The notes below the pieces were generated by a model, which was not told the DNA's origin, made no database searches, and saw nothing but the letters and a program-made list of their open reading frames with translations. Positions 1 through 7,444 of a stretch of DNA of 53,931 nucleotides are shown here, piece by piece. The DNA comes from DAINRZ01 sp964634885 (GTDB lineage Bacteria > Bacteroidota > Ignavibacteria > Kapaibacteriales > UBA2268). Numbering within the stretch: position 1 is the first letter of the stretch; each line of letters starts with the position of its first letter. The translations under genes were made by a program, and so were the position numbers. The stretch spans positions 1-53,931 of the forward strand of contig CAZWLN010000031.1 of the NCBI GenBank assembly GCA_964634885.1. The letters run 5' to 3'.

Positions 1-2
1 TT

Positions 3-737
3 ATGAAAACGTTTAAGTATTTTGCAGCATTATTAGCAATGATTTTTGGAATGTCTGTTGGTTCACAGGCACAATGTACCGATGAAGGATCTGGTTGTGG
101 CCCCTGGGTTGACGCTGCTCCGATTGAATTTGAATATCCGGGGTTTCCGGGCTGTACTATTACATTGTATTGTAAAGTGCAGGTCTGTAACGGACATAAA
201 AATTTTCAAGTATCAACAATGTCAATACCTATGGATGGCGCTTGTGCTTCATTTTTACAGTTTATCTTACCTGAAGGAATAGGAGGAATGTCAAGGCAAG
301 AAGTATTATTTAATGCATCTGTTATTGGTTCAAATGAATTAATGAAGCTTTTTGTCGAAGCCGATCAGGCGGCGGCATCTGATCCTGATATGTATGATTG
401 CGGTACAGGTAATTTCTTAACCTATAGTATTTATTTCATGGGTGGCTGTTCGAAATATGTTTATGCTATCAGGCCGGCAACGGCATTCCTCGGTAGTGTT
501 GCACATTGGAGATTAGCTAAATGCGTCGAAGGTGGTTGCTGTATTCTTACAAGGACATATTGCTGTAATCCAATAACAAAAGATCCCGAATTACAAACTG
601 AAGAGTGGACCTATGTTGGCGACAAAGAGGATTGCACTGGCAGTTCGCCTATTGAAGACCCATTCGAAAACTATGGTAGTGAGTGGATTAGGTATGTAAC
701 TTATGAACCCTGTTCATTCCATTGTTATATATATTAA
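3..737 (+). CDS. Cysteine-rich secreted protein, copy 1
   Basis: Unrecognised 244-residue protein. Residues 1-24 form a clear signal peptide (Lys near the start, hydrophobic core, SQAQ before the first mature residue Cys25), so it should be exported. The mature part is rich in cysteine, including the pattern GGCCILTRTYCC, which suggests a disulphide-bonded extracellular fold. It has no T9SS sorting tail of its own. It is a paralogue of the protein at 6128-6889: the leaders are nearly identical, and the motifs EYPGxPGCT, CC-x3-T-x-YC and GSEW are shared, but most of the mature sequence has diverged. The following gene starts 20 nt downstream and carries a sorting-type tail. The start lies at the very edge of the window, so its promoter cannot be seen. 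Function unknown. Confidence 0.8.
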   Translation: MKTFKYFAALLAMIFGMSVGSQAQCTDEGSGCGPWVDAAPIEFEYPGFPGCTITLYCKVQVCNGHKNFQVSTMSIPMDGACASFLQFILPEGIGGMSRQEVLFNASVIGSNELMKLFVEADQAAASDPDMYDCGTGNFLTYSIYFMGGCSKYVYAIRPATAFLGSVAHWRLAKCVEGGCCILTRTYCCNPITKDPELQTEEWTYVGDKEDCTGSSPIEDPFENYGSEWIRYVTYEPCSFHCYIY

Positions 738-757
738 TAATTCTCCGGAGAATACAA

Positions 758-1291
758 ATGAGAAATATTTTAGTATTAATTGCAATAATACTTCTAAGTG
801 GGACAGCCATCCTATCGGAAGACAATAATTCAGCTACTACGACAAGTAATAATACACTTAAAAGGACTGTCGTTAAAAGAACATATAAGAGTATATTTTT
901 GAAAAATAACTCTATACCGAATGAAGTAATAACTAACAATAAACCGAATCCTCAGAAGGAAGTAGTATGCAAAAGGAGTTATCGAATAATTCCGATTGAT
1001 TTAAAACGGAATTCAAAAGTAGAATCAGTTATTACTAACAATAACCAAATAAAGTATTATCCAATTCCTGCAAAGGATATGATAAGTTTTAACATCCAGT
1101 CCGATGGTTGGGTAACTTCAGTTCTACAAGTTTATTCTATTCAGGGTATCAAACTGATTACTAAGGAAATAAACATTGTGAACGGATACAATAAAATCGA
1201 AATTGACATTTCAACCTTACTTCCGGGCTCATATTACACAACATTGACTTACAATGGCATAATACTATACGGAATTTTTAACATTCTATAA
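758..1291 (+). CDS. Small secreted protein with T9SS-type C-terminal domain
   Basis: A protein of about 177 residues. The open frame extends upstream to 722, but I chose the ATG at 758 because it begins a proper signal peptide (MRNILVLIAIILLSGTA) and follows a CCGGAGAA ribosome-site-like stretch; the upstream part overlaps the previous gene. The middle is a low-complexity, Asn/Lys-rich linker with a repeated VITNN motif. The last ~80 residues look like a type A T9SS sorting domain: YYPIPAKD start, then VYSIQGIK and LLPGSYYTTLTYNG near the end. It probably travels to the cell surface by T9SS. The same gene pair recurs at 6128-7365, so the two products are likely to act together. Exact function unknown. 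Confidence 0.7.
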   Translation: MRNILVLIAIILLSGTAILSEDNNSATTTSNNTLKRTVVKRTYKSIFLKNNSIPNEVITNNKPNPQKEVVCKRSYRIIPIDLKRNSKVESVITNNNQIKYYPIPAKDMISFNIQSDGWVTSVLQVYSIQGIKLITKEINIVNGYNKIEIDISTLLPGSYYTTLTYNGIILYGIFNIL

Positions 1292-1300
1292 TTAACAATT

Positions 1301-1324
1301 TACCGGCGGCTTTTGCCGCCGGTA
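1301..1324 (+). terminator. Intercistronic hairpin (10-bp stem)
   Basis: Perfect inverted repeat with arms TACCGGCGGC (1301-1310) and GCCGCCGGTA (1315-1324) around a TTTT loop. It lies between the small sorting-tail gene and the next secreted protein. No clear U-run follows, so it may be a leaky terminator or an mRNA-stabilising hairpin that sets the expression ratio. A different hairpin occupies the same position in the second cassette (7373-7407). Confidence 0.6.
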
Positions 1325-1351
1325 CTTATTACTAAACAAAAGGAACGGACA

Positions 1352-2863
1352 ATGAAGAAGCTACTAACCCTCATCTTTCTCTTGAGTTGTGTTTCCCTCA
1401 CCGCACAGACCATCGTCTGGGAGTCGGAGTATGAATGTTTTGAACCTCTTACCGCGGCTCATTGCAAGGTCATTAAAGACAGTCAGGGTAACTATATAAG
1501 TTTTTTCAATGATGTTTTACCCCCGATTACTTCTATTAATTTTATAAAATTCGGGGCTAAAGGTAGTTTTATTAAATATGATACAATTATAAAAGACTAT
1601 TCTGTTATCCCCGGTTCTTTCTATGAAACCGGAAATGGATACAGAGCTTTTTACGGTGTTAACAACAATTTCTTTACACTTTGTAATAATATGTTTCCCT
1701 GTGTTGTTGATTTTGATTATGAAGGAAATATTCTCGATGGATATATTCCATATGGGACTGTGGTCAACGGTCCATATCCCGATAATGTATTTGATTTGAG
1801 TCCTATATATAGCCGTGTTATAAGCATAGGCAATAATTTCTATGTTGTATATGAAAACAGTAAGATAAAATTTTCAGAAACCAGCGCAAAAGGGGGTTAC
1901 CACTTTATTGTAATCAGTTATGACTGCATTGGAAATGTCGTATGGAGAAACGGCTATGATACAACTGTCATTTTCAATTACTATGTATCAGATGTTAAGA
2001 AATCTAATGACAATAACATTATAATCTATGGATATGAATATAAAACCAGCCAAACAAATACATCATTAATAATAATTGAAATAGACACAAACGGTAATAA
2101 AGTTAAGGAATTCCGATACCCTCATGAAGACAAGGAATTCTATTCAAGAAGTATCGTAGGCACTGATGATGGCGGCTATATCTTAATGGGTGGGTATTCC
2201 AGCGATGATGGCGGTGGAAAATTCTGCTGGAAAATCGACAAAGACGGCAATATTATAAAAAAACGGGATATTCCGGATAAAAACATGGCTGATGAAAATT
2301 ATAAAATTGCACTCCTACCGGACGGAGGTATCATATCCTATGGGCAAACTACATATTACGGCAGGAACACAACAGGACTAGGCGATGATTCGTGTAGATT
2401 CTATATATATAAGCTTAACTCCGAACTCGAAACCGTATGGGAATACGAATGGTATAATCATATATACCAGGATTTAAGCCAGATAGAAAATGTTTACATC
2501 CTCGACGAGAATAACATCATCATCAGCGGTTTCAAAGACCGCTACAAGTTTTACATTGCCCAGTTCAACACGAACAAGACAGAAGTCAAAGAGCAAGCTG
2601 TTACGACAGTAAACGTAACTGTTACCCCGCAGCCGTTCAGGGACATCTGCGAGGTTACCGTCGAAAACGCCTCCGGCCTAAACCTGTCGGCAGACATTTA
2701 CGATGCGCTTGGGAACAGGGTGCGGTCTTTGTGCAACGAGCAGGCCCTCTCGGACCGGAAGTCGTTCCTGTTTAACGGCAGCAACTTTGCCCCGGGAGTG
2801 TATTACATTGAGGTTAGAACCGGTAAGGAAGTCATCAGGAAAAAGATACTAAAGGTGGAGTGA
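1352..2863 (+). CDS. T9SS-secreted protein with beta-propeller-like repeats
   Basis: A protein of 503 residues from the ATG at 1352, chosen because AAAGGAACGG precedes it and MKKLLTLIFLLSCVSLTAQ is a textbook signal peptide; the frame itself opens at 1313. The body contains loosely repeated blocks of the type DGGYILMGGYSSDDGG / WKIDKDGNI, resembling the delta-60/PQQ-like propeller repeats of Bacteroidota surface proteins. The C-terminal ~80 residues are a type A T9SS sorting domain (TVTPQPFRD, IYDALGNRV, FAPGVYYIEVRTG, final KKILKVE). Predicted to be cell-surface attached or released; the ligand is unknown. It closes the first cassette and corresponds by position to the gene at 7445. Confidence 0.75.
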   Translation: MKKLLTLIFLLSCVSLTAQTIVWESEYECFEPLTAAHCKVIKDSQGNYISFFNDVLPPITSINFIKFGAKGSFIKYDTIIKDYSVIPGSFYETGNGYRAFYGVNNNFFTLCNNMFPCVVDFDYEGNILDGYIPYGTVVNGPYPDNVFDLSPIYSRVISIGNNFYVVYENSKIKFSETSAKGGYHFIVISYDCIGNVVWRNGYDTTVIFNYYVSDVKKSNDNNIIIYGYEYKTSQTNTSLIIIEIDTNGNKVKEFRYPHEDKEFYSRSIVGTDDGGYILMGGYSSDDGGGKFCWKIDKDGNIIKKRDIPDKNMADENYKIALLPDGGIISYGQTTYYGRNTTGLGDDSCRFYIYKLNSELETVWEYEWYNHIYQDLSQIENVYILDENNIIISGFKDRYKFYIAQFNTNKTEVKEQAVTTVNVTVTPQPFRDICEVTVENASGLNLSADIYDALGNRVRSLCNEQALSDRKSFLFNGSNFAPGVYYIEVRTGKEVIRKKILKVE

Positions 2864-3306
2864 GAAGCGTAAGGAATTACGAATGACGAATGTAAGAAGA
2901 AGCAGCGCTGGAGCGACTTTTTCCCCGCCTTGGATGAGGCGGGGGCAGGGGGCTGTTGGATTCGTAGTTTGTCAAGTCAGATGTCAGAAGTAGAGACAGG
3001 TCTCAGACCTGTCTCACACCATTTTGAGCGCAGCGAGACCGGCGGAGGCAATGCTGAATGAAGGAAAAAGAATGAAGAATGCGAAACAATGAATTTTTCC
3101 CCACCTTGGATGAGATGAAAAGGGCCTGATAGAAAATGAGTTTTGTTGCAGGGATTTTTTGATTTGTTAAAAAGTCGATGTAACTTTTCCCGGGTTCGAT
3201 TGTTTATACATAGTGTAAAATGTGGTTTCTTAAATTTATTTTCTGGTGATCTTCCGAAAGCAGCAGTTGTTTGGAATGATGTTTAAATTGAAAGGAATAA
3301 TAAAAA
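2864..3306. other. Gene-free spacer with dispersed repeats
   Basis: 443 bp with no convincing gene. It holds a 179-bp repeat copy (2881-3059), a degenerate second CCCC-ACCTTGGAT motif at about 3104-3120, and an AT-rich stretch before the next start that probably carries its promoter; I cannot identify the promoter boxes. An open frame starting at 3246 only runs through the next gene in another frame. Confidence 0.6.
2881..3059 (+). repeat. 179-bp direct repeat, copy 1
   Basis: Aligns without gaps to 10454-10632, with about eleven mismatches counted by eye. It contains the CCCCGCC-TTGGATGA-GGCGGGG hairpin (7-bp stem) and a perfect palindrome with 11-bp arms (GAGACAGGTCT at 2993-3003, AGACCTGTCTC at 3005-3015). 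No coding function is apparent; it is probably a dispersed non-autonomous element. Confidence 0.85.
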
Positions 3307-5664
3307 ATGAAGAAAATGGTTACTCTCGTGTTGATGTTCCTGTCATGCTCAGTGATGTCCGCCGCCGATTACGAATTCGAGGTCGAAAGGATGGGTGTGG
3401 ACAGCCTCGGTGTTTGCCACAACGACAATGTTGTAATTGCCTACGGTACCGGCGGCATGATACTCTGTTCGACGGACAAGGGACAGGAATGGAAGCAGAA
3501 GCAGATTGCCAACGACAGCGTCAGGATAATGGAAATTGTCAATATCAAGGGGGATTTTTACGGCATTCTTTTCAATGGCTATTTGATAAAATCCACCGAC
3601 GACGGCAACACCTGGCAAACAGCCAAAGGAACAGGCAATATTCCATATAAGGACATGACATACAGCGAAGACTCTCTGTTTGTCCTGACCAAAAAGAATA
3701 CAATCCATGTGTTCAATTTTGATCTGGAACTTCAAAATGAGATTATTCTCAGCGATTCAATTTTCACAAGCGATATGGCATATTTTAACGGATCATTATA
3801 TATGCAAGCATGGAATTCGAAAATTGCGGTACTGGATGTTAATAATAATTACAAAGAAAAACTGATTGCTAATTTAAGTACATCATCTGATTGGAAAGTT
3901 GACGAAGGCTGGCTTTATGTCTCAATTGGTCCAGGGCTGTATCGGTCAAAGGACCCTGCCTCAGGCTGGAGCAAGGTTGCAGACACTGTCAATATATATA
4001 ATTTTTATAACCATGTTGTCTATGATATACACGATAAACGTAAAAGTGAATGGTTCGTATCGTGGCCCGATTTCTACAGATTGGACGAACACGGCCGTTC
4101 AAAAATTAATACGGATTCGATTCAGAGATTTGTTGTATATGTAAATATCCGGCAGTTTGAATTCCTCGATGAAAATACCATCGTTGCTGTCGGCACGAAT
4201 AAAACAATATACCTCTCTACAAATGGCGGTCGCAACTGGACTTTGAAAAACAATCTGAATACTTTTTACACCCCAAGCACAACAAATATCAATCAAAAAT
4301 GGGTGAACGGCGAAATCGGCTATTTCAGCAACGCCGGACAGATATTCAAAACTACGGATGCAGGTGTGACATGGCTGCCTCAGCAATTTACAGATACGCT
4401 TATAAAAAAAATTAAATATTTCGATGTATTATATATTGATTCTACCGGTGAAGGATTTGCATGGTCAACAGATAAAAGCAACATCTTAAAAGATACAACT
4501 AGGAACATCATGTTTGTATATACAAAAGACGGCGGGGAAACCTTCACGAACAAGTGGCAGCAGATTCTATCGCCAAGTGGTATTATTTACAATTGGCAGA
4601 AGTCTATTGTTCCAATCGAACCTGTAAAAATTAACGGTGTTTATGTTTTTACAGTATGCCCAACTATCGAGCAGTCCAGAAAAAGGTATTGTACCAGGAT
4701 ATTTATTATGGATTCTGATTTTAATATTATTAATAATATTGTACTTGACTCAATCTACCTTATGAAGATAGAAAAGATATCTGAAAATACTTTGGCGGCT
4801 CTCGCATGGGAACGAAGATACCCCAATGAATCCGGCTCCTTCGACAGTTCTGCAACATGGATTGTCACTTCGACCGACAGCGGAAAAACCTGGAACAGGG
4901 AATTTGAATGTTACATCAAAGGCACCTATCCTTACACTGACATAGTTGATGGCAGGGACTGGTTTGTAAGAAGCTCTGAAATGTTCTATGTTACAGATGA
5001 TTCCGTTGTTTTTAATCGCTATATATATCATGTGGACCTTGATGCAAAAAAATGCAGGCTTCTGCATATGGATTCATTAGTGAATGCAGGTGAGTCCACA
5101 ACTTTGATTTGCAAATTTAACGACAGGCTCTATTTTAGGAATGGTACTAATTTTTTGATGATGAATGATTACCATGACGCAAAACCCGAATTACGCAATT
5201 GTAATAAATTGGTCAATTCGAATATTAATATGAATATTCTATCAAATTGTTGGTCAGGCAACGAATTTATTTATTCGAGATTGAAACAGGAAATCAATAG
5301 TCTGTATTCTATCTATTCTTTTGTAAAGCTGACTCCTGTCAAAGACACAACCGACGTAATAGAAATACCTGAAGTGAACTTCGACTATTTGTGGGCCTCG
5401 CCTGCCTACCCCAACCCGGCGGACGACTATGTCAAAACAAGGGTGTACGCATATATGGATGAAGAATTCGATTTAAATAACTTCAGTGTTTATGATATAT
5501 TGGGAAGTAAGCTTTCAACAGATGGAAAACTATCACTGATGCCGTTGGACAACAAAAGTGCAACTTTAACCTGGGACTGCAGCGGGATGAACACAGGCGT
5601 CTATTTTATACAAATAAAAATAGGCAGCAAATCAAGGACAGTTCCTGTAATAATTGCACGGTGA
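3307..5664 (+). CDS. T9SS-secreted BNR/Ycf48-like repeat protein
   Basis: A 785-residue exported protein. Signal peptide MKKMVTLVLMFLSCSVMSAA, start supported by GAAAGGA about 11 nt upstream. The body carries several BNR (Asp-box) motifs of the form S/T-x-D-x-G-x-x-W: STDKGQEW, STDDGNTW, STNGGRNW, TTDAGVTW, STDSGKTW, plus the degenerate KDGGETF. Such repeats build beta-propellers and are known from sialidases and Ycf48-like proteins; no sialidase active-site motif is evident. The C-terminus is a type A T9SS sorting domain (YPNPADD, VYDILGSKL, MNTGVYFIQIKIGS). It is separated from both neighbours by repeat-filled spacers and is probably its own transcription unit. Ligand unknown. It shares architecture with the protein at 51893-53173. 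Confidence 0.8.
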   Translation: MKKMVTLVLMFLSCSVMSAADYEFEVERMGVDSLGVCHNDNVVIAYGTGGMILCSTDKGQEWKQKQIANDSVRIMEIVNIKGDFYGILFNGYLIKSTDDGNTWQTAKGTGNIPYKDMTYSEDSLFVLTKKNTIHVFNFDLELQNEIILSDSIFTSDMAYFNGSLYMQAWNSKIAVLDVNNNYKEKLIANLSTSSDWKVDEGWLYVSIGPGLYRSKDPASGWSKVADTVNIYNFYNHVVYDIHDKRKSEWFVSWPDFYRLDEHGRSKINTDSIQRFVVYVNIRQFEFLDENTIVAVGTNKTIYLSTNGGRNWTLKNNLNTFYTPSTTNINQKWVNGEIGYFSNAGQIFKTTDAGVTWLPQQFTDTLIKKIKYFDVLYIDSTGEGFAWSTDKSNILKDTTRNIMFVYTKDGGETFTNKWQQILSPSGIIYNWQKSIVPIEPVKINGVYVFTVCPTIEQSRKRYCTRIFIMDSDFNIINNIVLDSIYLMKIEKISENTLAALAWERRYPNESGSFDSSATWIVTSTDSGKTWNREFECYIKGTYPYTDIVDGRDWFVRSSEMFYVTDDSVVFNRYIYHVDLDAKKCRLLHMDSLVNAGESTTLICKFNDRLYFRNGTNFLMMNDYHDAKPELRNCNKLVNSNINMNILSNCWSGNEFIYSRLKQEINSLYSIYSFVKLTPVKDTTDVIEIPEVNFDYLWASPAYPNPADDYVKTRVYAYMDEEFDLNNFSVYDILGSKLSTDGKLSLMPLDNKSATLTWDCSGMNTGVYFIQIKIGSKSRTVPVIIAR

Positions 5665-6127
5665 TAAGTTAGGAGTGTGGAGTTAGGAGTGGTGGCTGGT
5701 GATTAGGGACTGGTTGTCAGTGGCCGGTGGCTGGTGGCTGGTTGTCAGTGGCTGGTGGCTGGTGGTCAGTGGCTGGTGGCTGGTTGTCAGTGGCTGGTGG
5801 CTGGTGACTGGTTGTCAGTGGCTGGTGGCAGAGAGTGTGTTTTTCCCCCGCCTTGGATAAGGAGGGGGTAGGGGGCGGTTCGATTTAGCCACAGGGGGCC
5901 TGCACCCGAAGCGCAGGAGCTTGTCTCTTCCCCTGAGCGTTGTCTCTGTAGCGGGAGGGGTAGCAAAAAGCCGTGAGAGGGTAAACAAAAACCCGTAACG
6001 GCTATACCGCTACGGGCGCTGTGCAGACTTGCGGAGATACCTACGTGAAAATTAGTTTCTCCGTGAGTCCCAATGCCAAAATACTATTTTTTCATAATAT
6101 TTTTGTATAATTAAATTAAGGTTACTT
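5665..6127. other. Gene-free spacer with repeats and hairpin
   Basis: 463 bp without a gene. From 5' to 3' it holds the GTGGCTGGT minisatellite (about 5689-5829), a CCCCGCC-TTGGATAA-GGAGGGGG repeat (about 5842-5880), a hairpin at 5992-6016 (arms CCCGTAACGG/CCGCTACGGG, one mismatch, loop CTATA), and an AT-rich region with a TATAAT-like box shortly before the start at 6128 that may be the promoter of the second cassette. Confidence 0.6.
5689..5829 (+). repeat. GTGGCTGGT minisatellite
   Basis: Imperfect tandem array of GTGGCTGG / TTGTCAGTGG sub-units; larger units of about 21-28 bp read CTGGTTGTCAGTGGCTGGTGG. It runs directly into GCAGAGAGTGTGTTTTTCCC and a CCCCGCC-TTGGATAA repeat. A shortened version with the same right edge lies at about 10345-10400. 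Confidence 0.85.
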
Positions 6128-6889
6128 ATGAAAACGTTTAAGTATTTTGCAGCATTATTAGCAATGATTTTTGGAATGTCGGTTGGTTCACAGGCACAAT
6201 GTGTCAATGGTGAACCTCCTGATGCTTTATCTGATTGCTATGATACCGACCCTCAGTTCCCTTGTGGAGCTGAGAATTGGGTGTCTGCTCAAAGGTTAAT
6301 CGAATATCCCGGTATGCCCGGATGTACAGTAACTGTTGATTATATTACCAGATCATGTATCGTTAACGGTAGAACATTCACTCAGACACATATTTGTTTA
6401 TATACTCCCGGTCCAGGGTGTGAGGCTTTGGTAGCTTTAATTGAAGAATCTGACCCTAATACGAAGGTCCATAATTTAAGGGATATCAAAACCATCATAA
6501 CGCAGGAATTGTTGAAACAATTATTTCTTGAGGAATATAGTCAGATGACTCCGGAAGAACAATTGGCGCAACGCTGTCCCACAGATCCTACAGGACAATC
6601 TGGACCAGACTGGAGCCAGGTAAAATACAATTATTCCATTTTACAGGGTTCATGCTCTTCATATTGTACTAGTAGTTCTAATAGTGCATTCAGGGAAGTG
6701 ACATGCACTCCGGGCTTTTGCTGCAGAGTAATAACTCAGTACTGTATCGATGAGAACGGCGTTTTTTGGTCATTGATAACTTATGACGACAACGATAGAG
6801 CGCCTGCCTGCCCGGGGGAAACACCGTCAGAAACTTGTGGCAGTGAATGGGAGCAAACGACCTGTATTTCAAATTGTGAAAATGATTGA
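6128..6889 (+). CDS. Cysteine-rich secreted protein, copy 2
   Basis: Unrecognised 253-residue paralogue of the protein at 3-737. Residues 1-25, including the signal peptide, are identical, and 76 of 77 bases from two bases before the ATG through Cys25 match. The mature part is strongly diverged but keeps EYPGMPGCT, a CC-x3-T-x-YC motif, CGSEW and many cysteines, again suggesting a disulphide-stabilised extracellular protein. It lacks a T9SS tail. It is followed, with its stop almost touching, by a small T9SS-tailed protein, so the cassette order is the same as in the first copy. Function unknown; the shared leader with a diverged mature part hints at antigenic or ligand diversification. Confidence 0.8.
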   Translation: MKTFKYFAALLAMIFGMSVGSQAQCVNGEPPDALSDCYDTDPQFPCGAENWVSAQRLIEYPGMPGCTVTVDYITRSCIVNGRTFTQTHICLYTPGPGCEALVALIEESDPNTKVHNLRDIKTIITQELLKQLFLEEYSQMTPEEQLAQRCPTDPTGQSGPDWSQVKYNYSILQGSCSSYCTSSSNSAFREVTCTPGFCCRVITQYCIDENGVFWSLITYDDNDRAPACPGETPSETCGSEWEQTTCISNCEND

Positions 6890-6900
6890 TGAGGTATGAA

Positions 6901-7365
6901 ATGAAGAACAAAGTAGTTATTATTATACTTGTCGGCATAATGCTGACACCGGCAATGTTTTCGCAGGAAAACAGCCCGATGAATGTTACCGGAAGCATAA
7001 AAAGCACAAACAAAATTGTTAGAATCGTTAAGAGGATTCCTGCAGAGGCAGTTCAAAAACGAATTTTAGCAATGAACACGGTTGAAAGTGATAAGAAAAG
7101 TGAAGTAACCGGTTTCAGTGTCGGAATTGCACCTAATCCTACTGTGAATACGGTCAATTGTGCTGTGCAGACGCAGTCGGCAGCGACACTGGATGTGTAT
7201 GTAAGCGATTTATTCGGCAATAAATTAATTACAAAGAAGCTGAAGGCGGATGTAGGCTATTGCAGCCTGTCGTTCGATTTGAGCAGTATGCCCCAGGGAT
7301 GCTATTACATCAACTTTACCGACTATCAATCAATTAATTATTCATGTCCTGTAATTAAATATTAG
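6901..7365 (+). CDS. Small secreted protein with T9SS-type C-terminal domain
   Basis: A protein of 154 residues from the ATG at 6901. A TTG at 6886 and an ATG at 6889 are in frame, but GAGGT at 6891-6895 is well spaced for 6901 and MKNKVVIIILVGIMLTPAMFSQ then begins the signal peptide cleanly. The C-terminal ~75 residues form a type A sorting domain (GIAPNPTVNTVN, VSDLFGNKLITKK, MPQGCYYINF, final CPVIKY). Positional counterpart of the gene at 758-1291: both follow a cysteine-rich protein and precede a hairpin. The repeated pairing suggests that the two products form a surface complex, but this is an inference from synteny only. Confidence 0.75.
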   Translation: MKNKVVIIILVGIMLTPAMFSQENSPMNVTGSIKSTNKIVRIVKRIPAEAVQKRILAMNTVESDKKSEVTGFSVGIAPNPTVNTVNCAVQTQSAATLDVYVSDLFGNKLITKKLKADVGYCSLSFDLSSMPQGCYYINFTDYQSINYSCPVIKY

Positions 7366-7372
7366 GTAATTA

Positions 7373-7407
7373 ACATGGATACATGGTTTCCAATCATGTA
7401 TCCATGT
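7373..7407 (+). terminator. Intercistronic hairpin (13-bp stem)
   Basis: Perfect 13-bp inverted repeat ACATGGATACATG (7373-7385) / CATGTATCCATGT (7395-7407) with a 9-nt loop, followed by CCTGTTTTAATAATC. It sits at the same place in the cassette as the unrelated hairpin at 1301-1324, so a stem-loop at this boundary is conserved although its sequence is not. Attenuator, processing site or weak terminator. Confidence 0.65.
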
Positions 7408-7444
7408 CCTGTTTTAATAATCAAACAATTATTGAGAGACACTT

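Noticed and set aside
3246..3650. 134-codon plus-strand frame before the BNR gene
   Set aside because: Overlaps the true start of 3307-5664 in another frame and is rich in Arg and Gln without any family signal.
5689..5829. Short tandem repeats that could be a CRISPR
   Set aside because: The units are contiguous and degenerate, with no spacers between them; it is a minisatellite.
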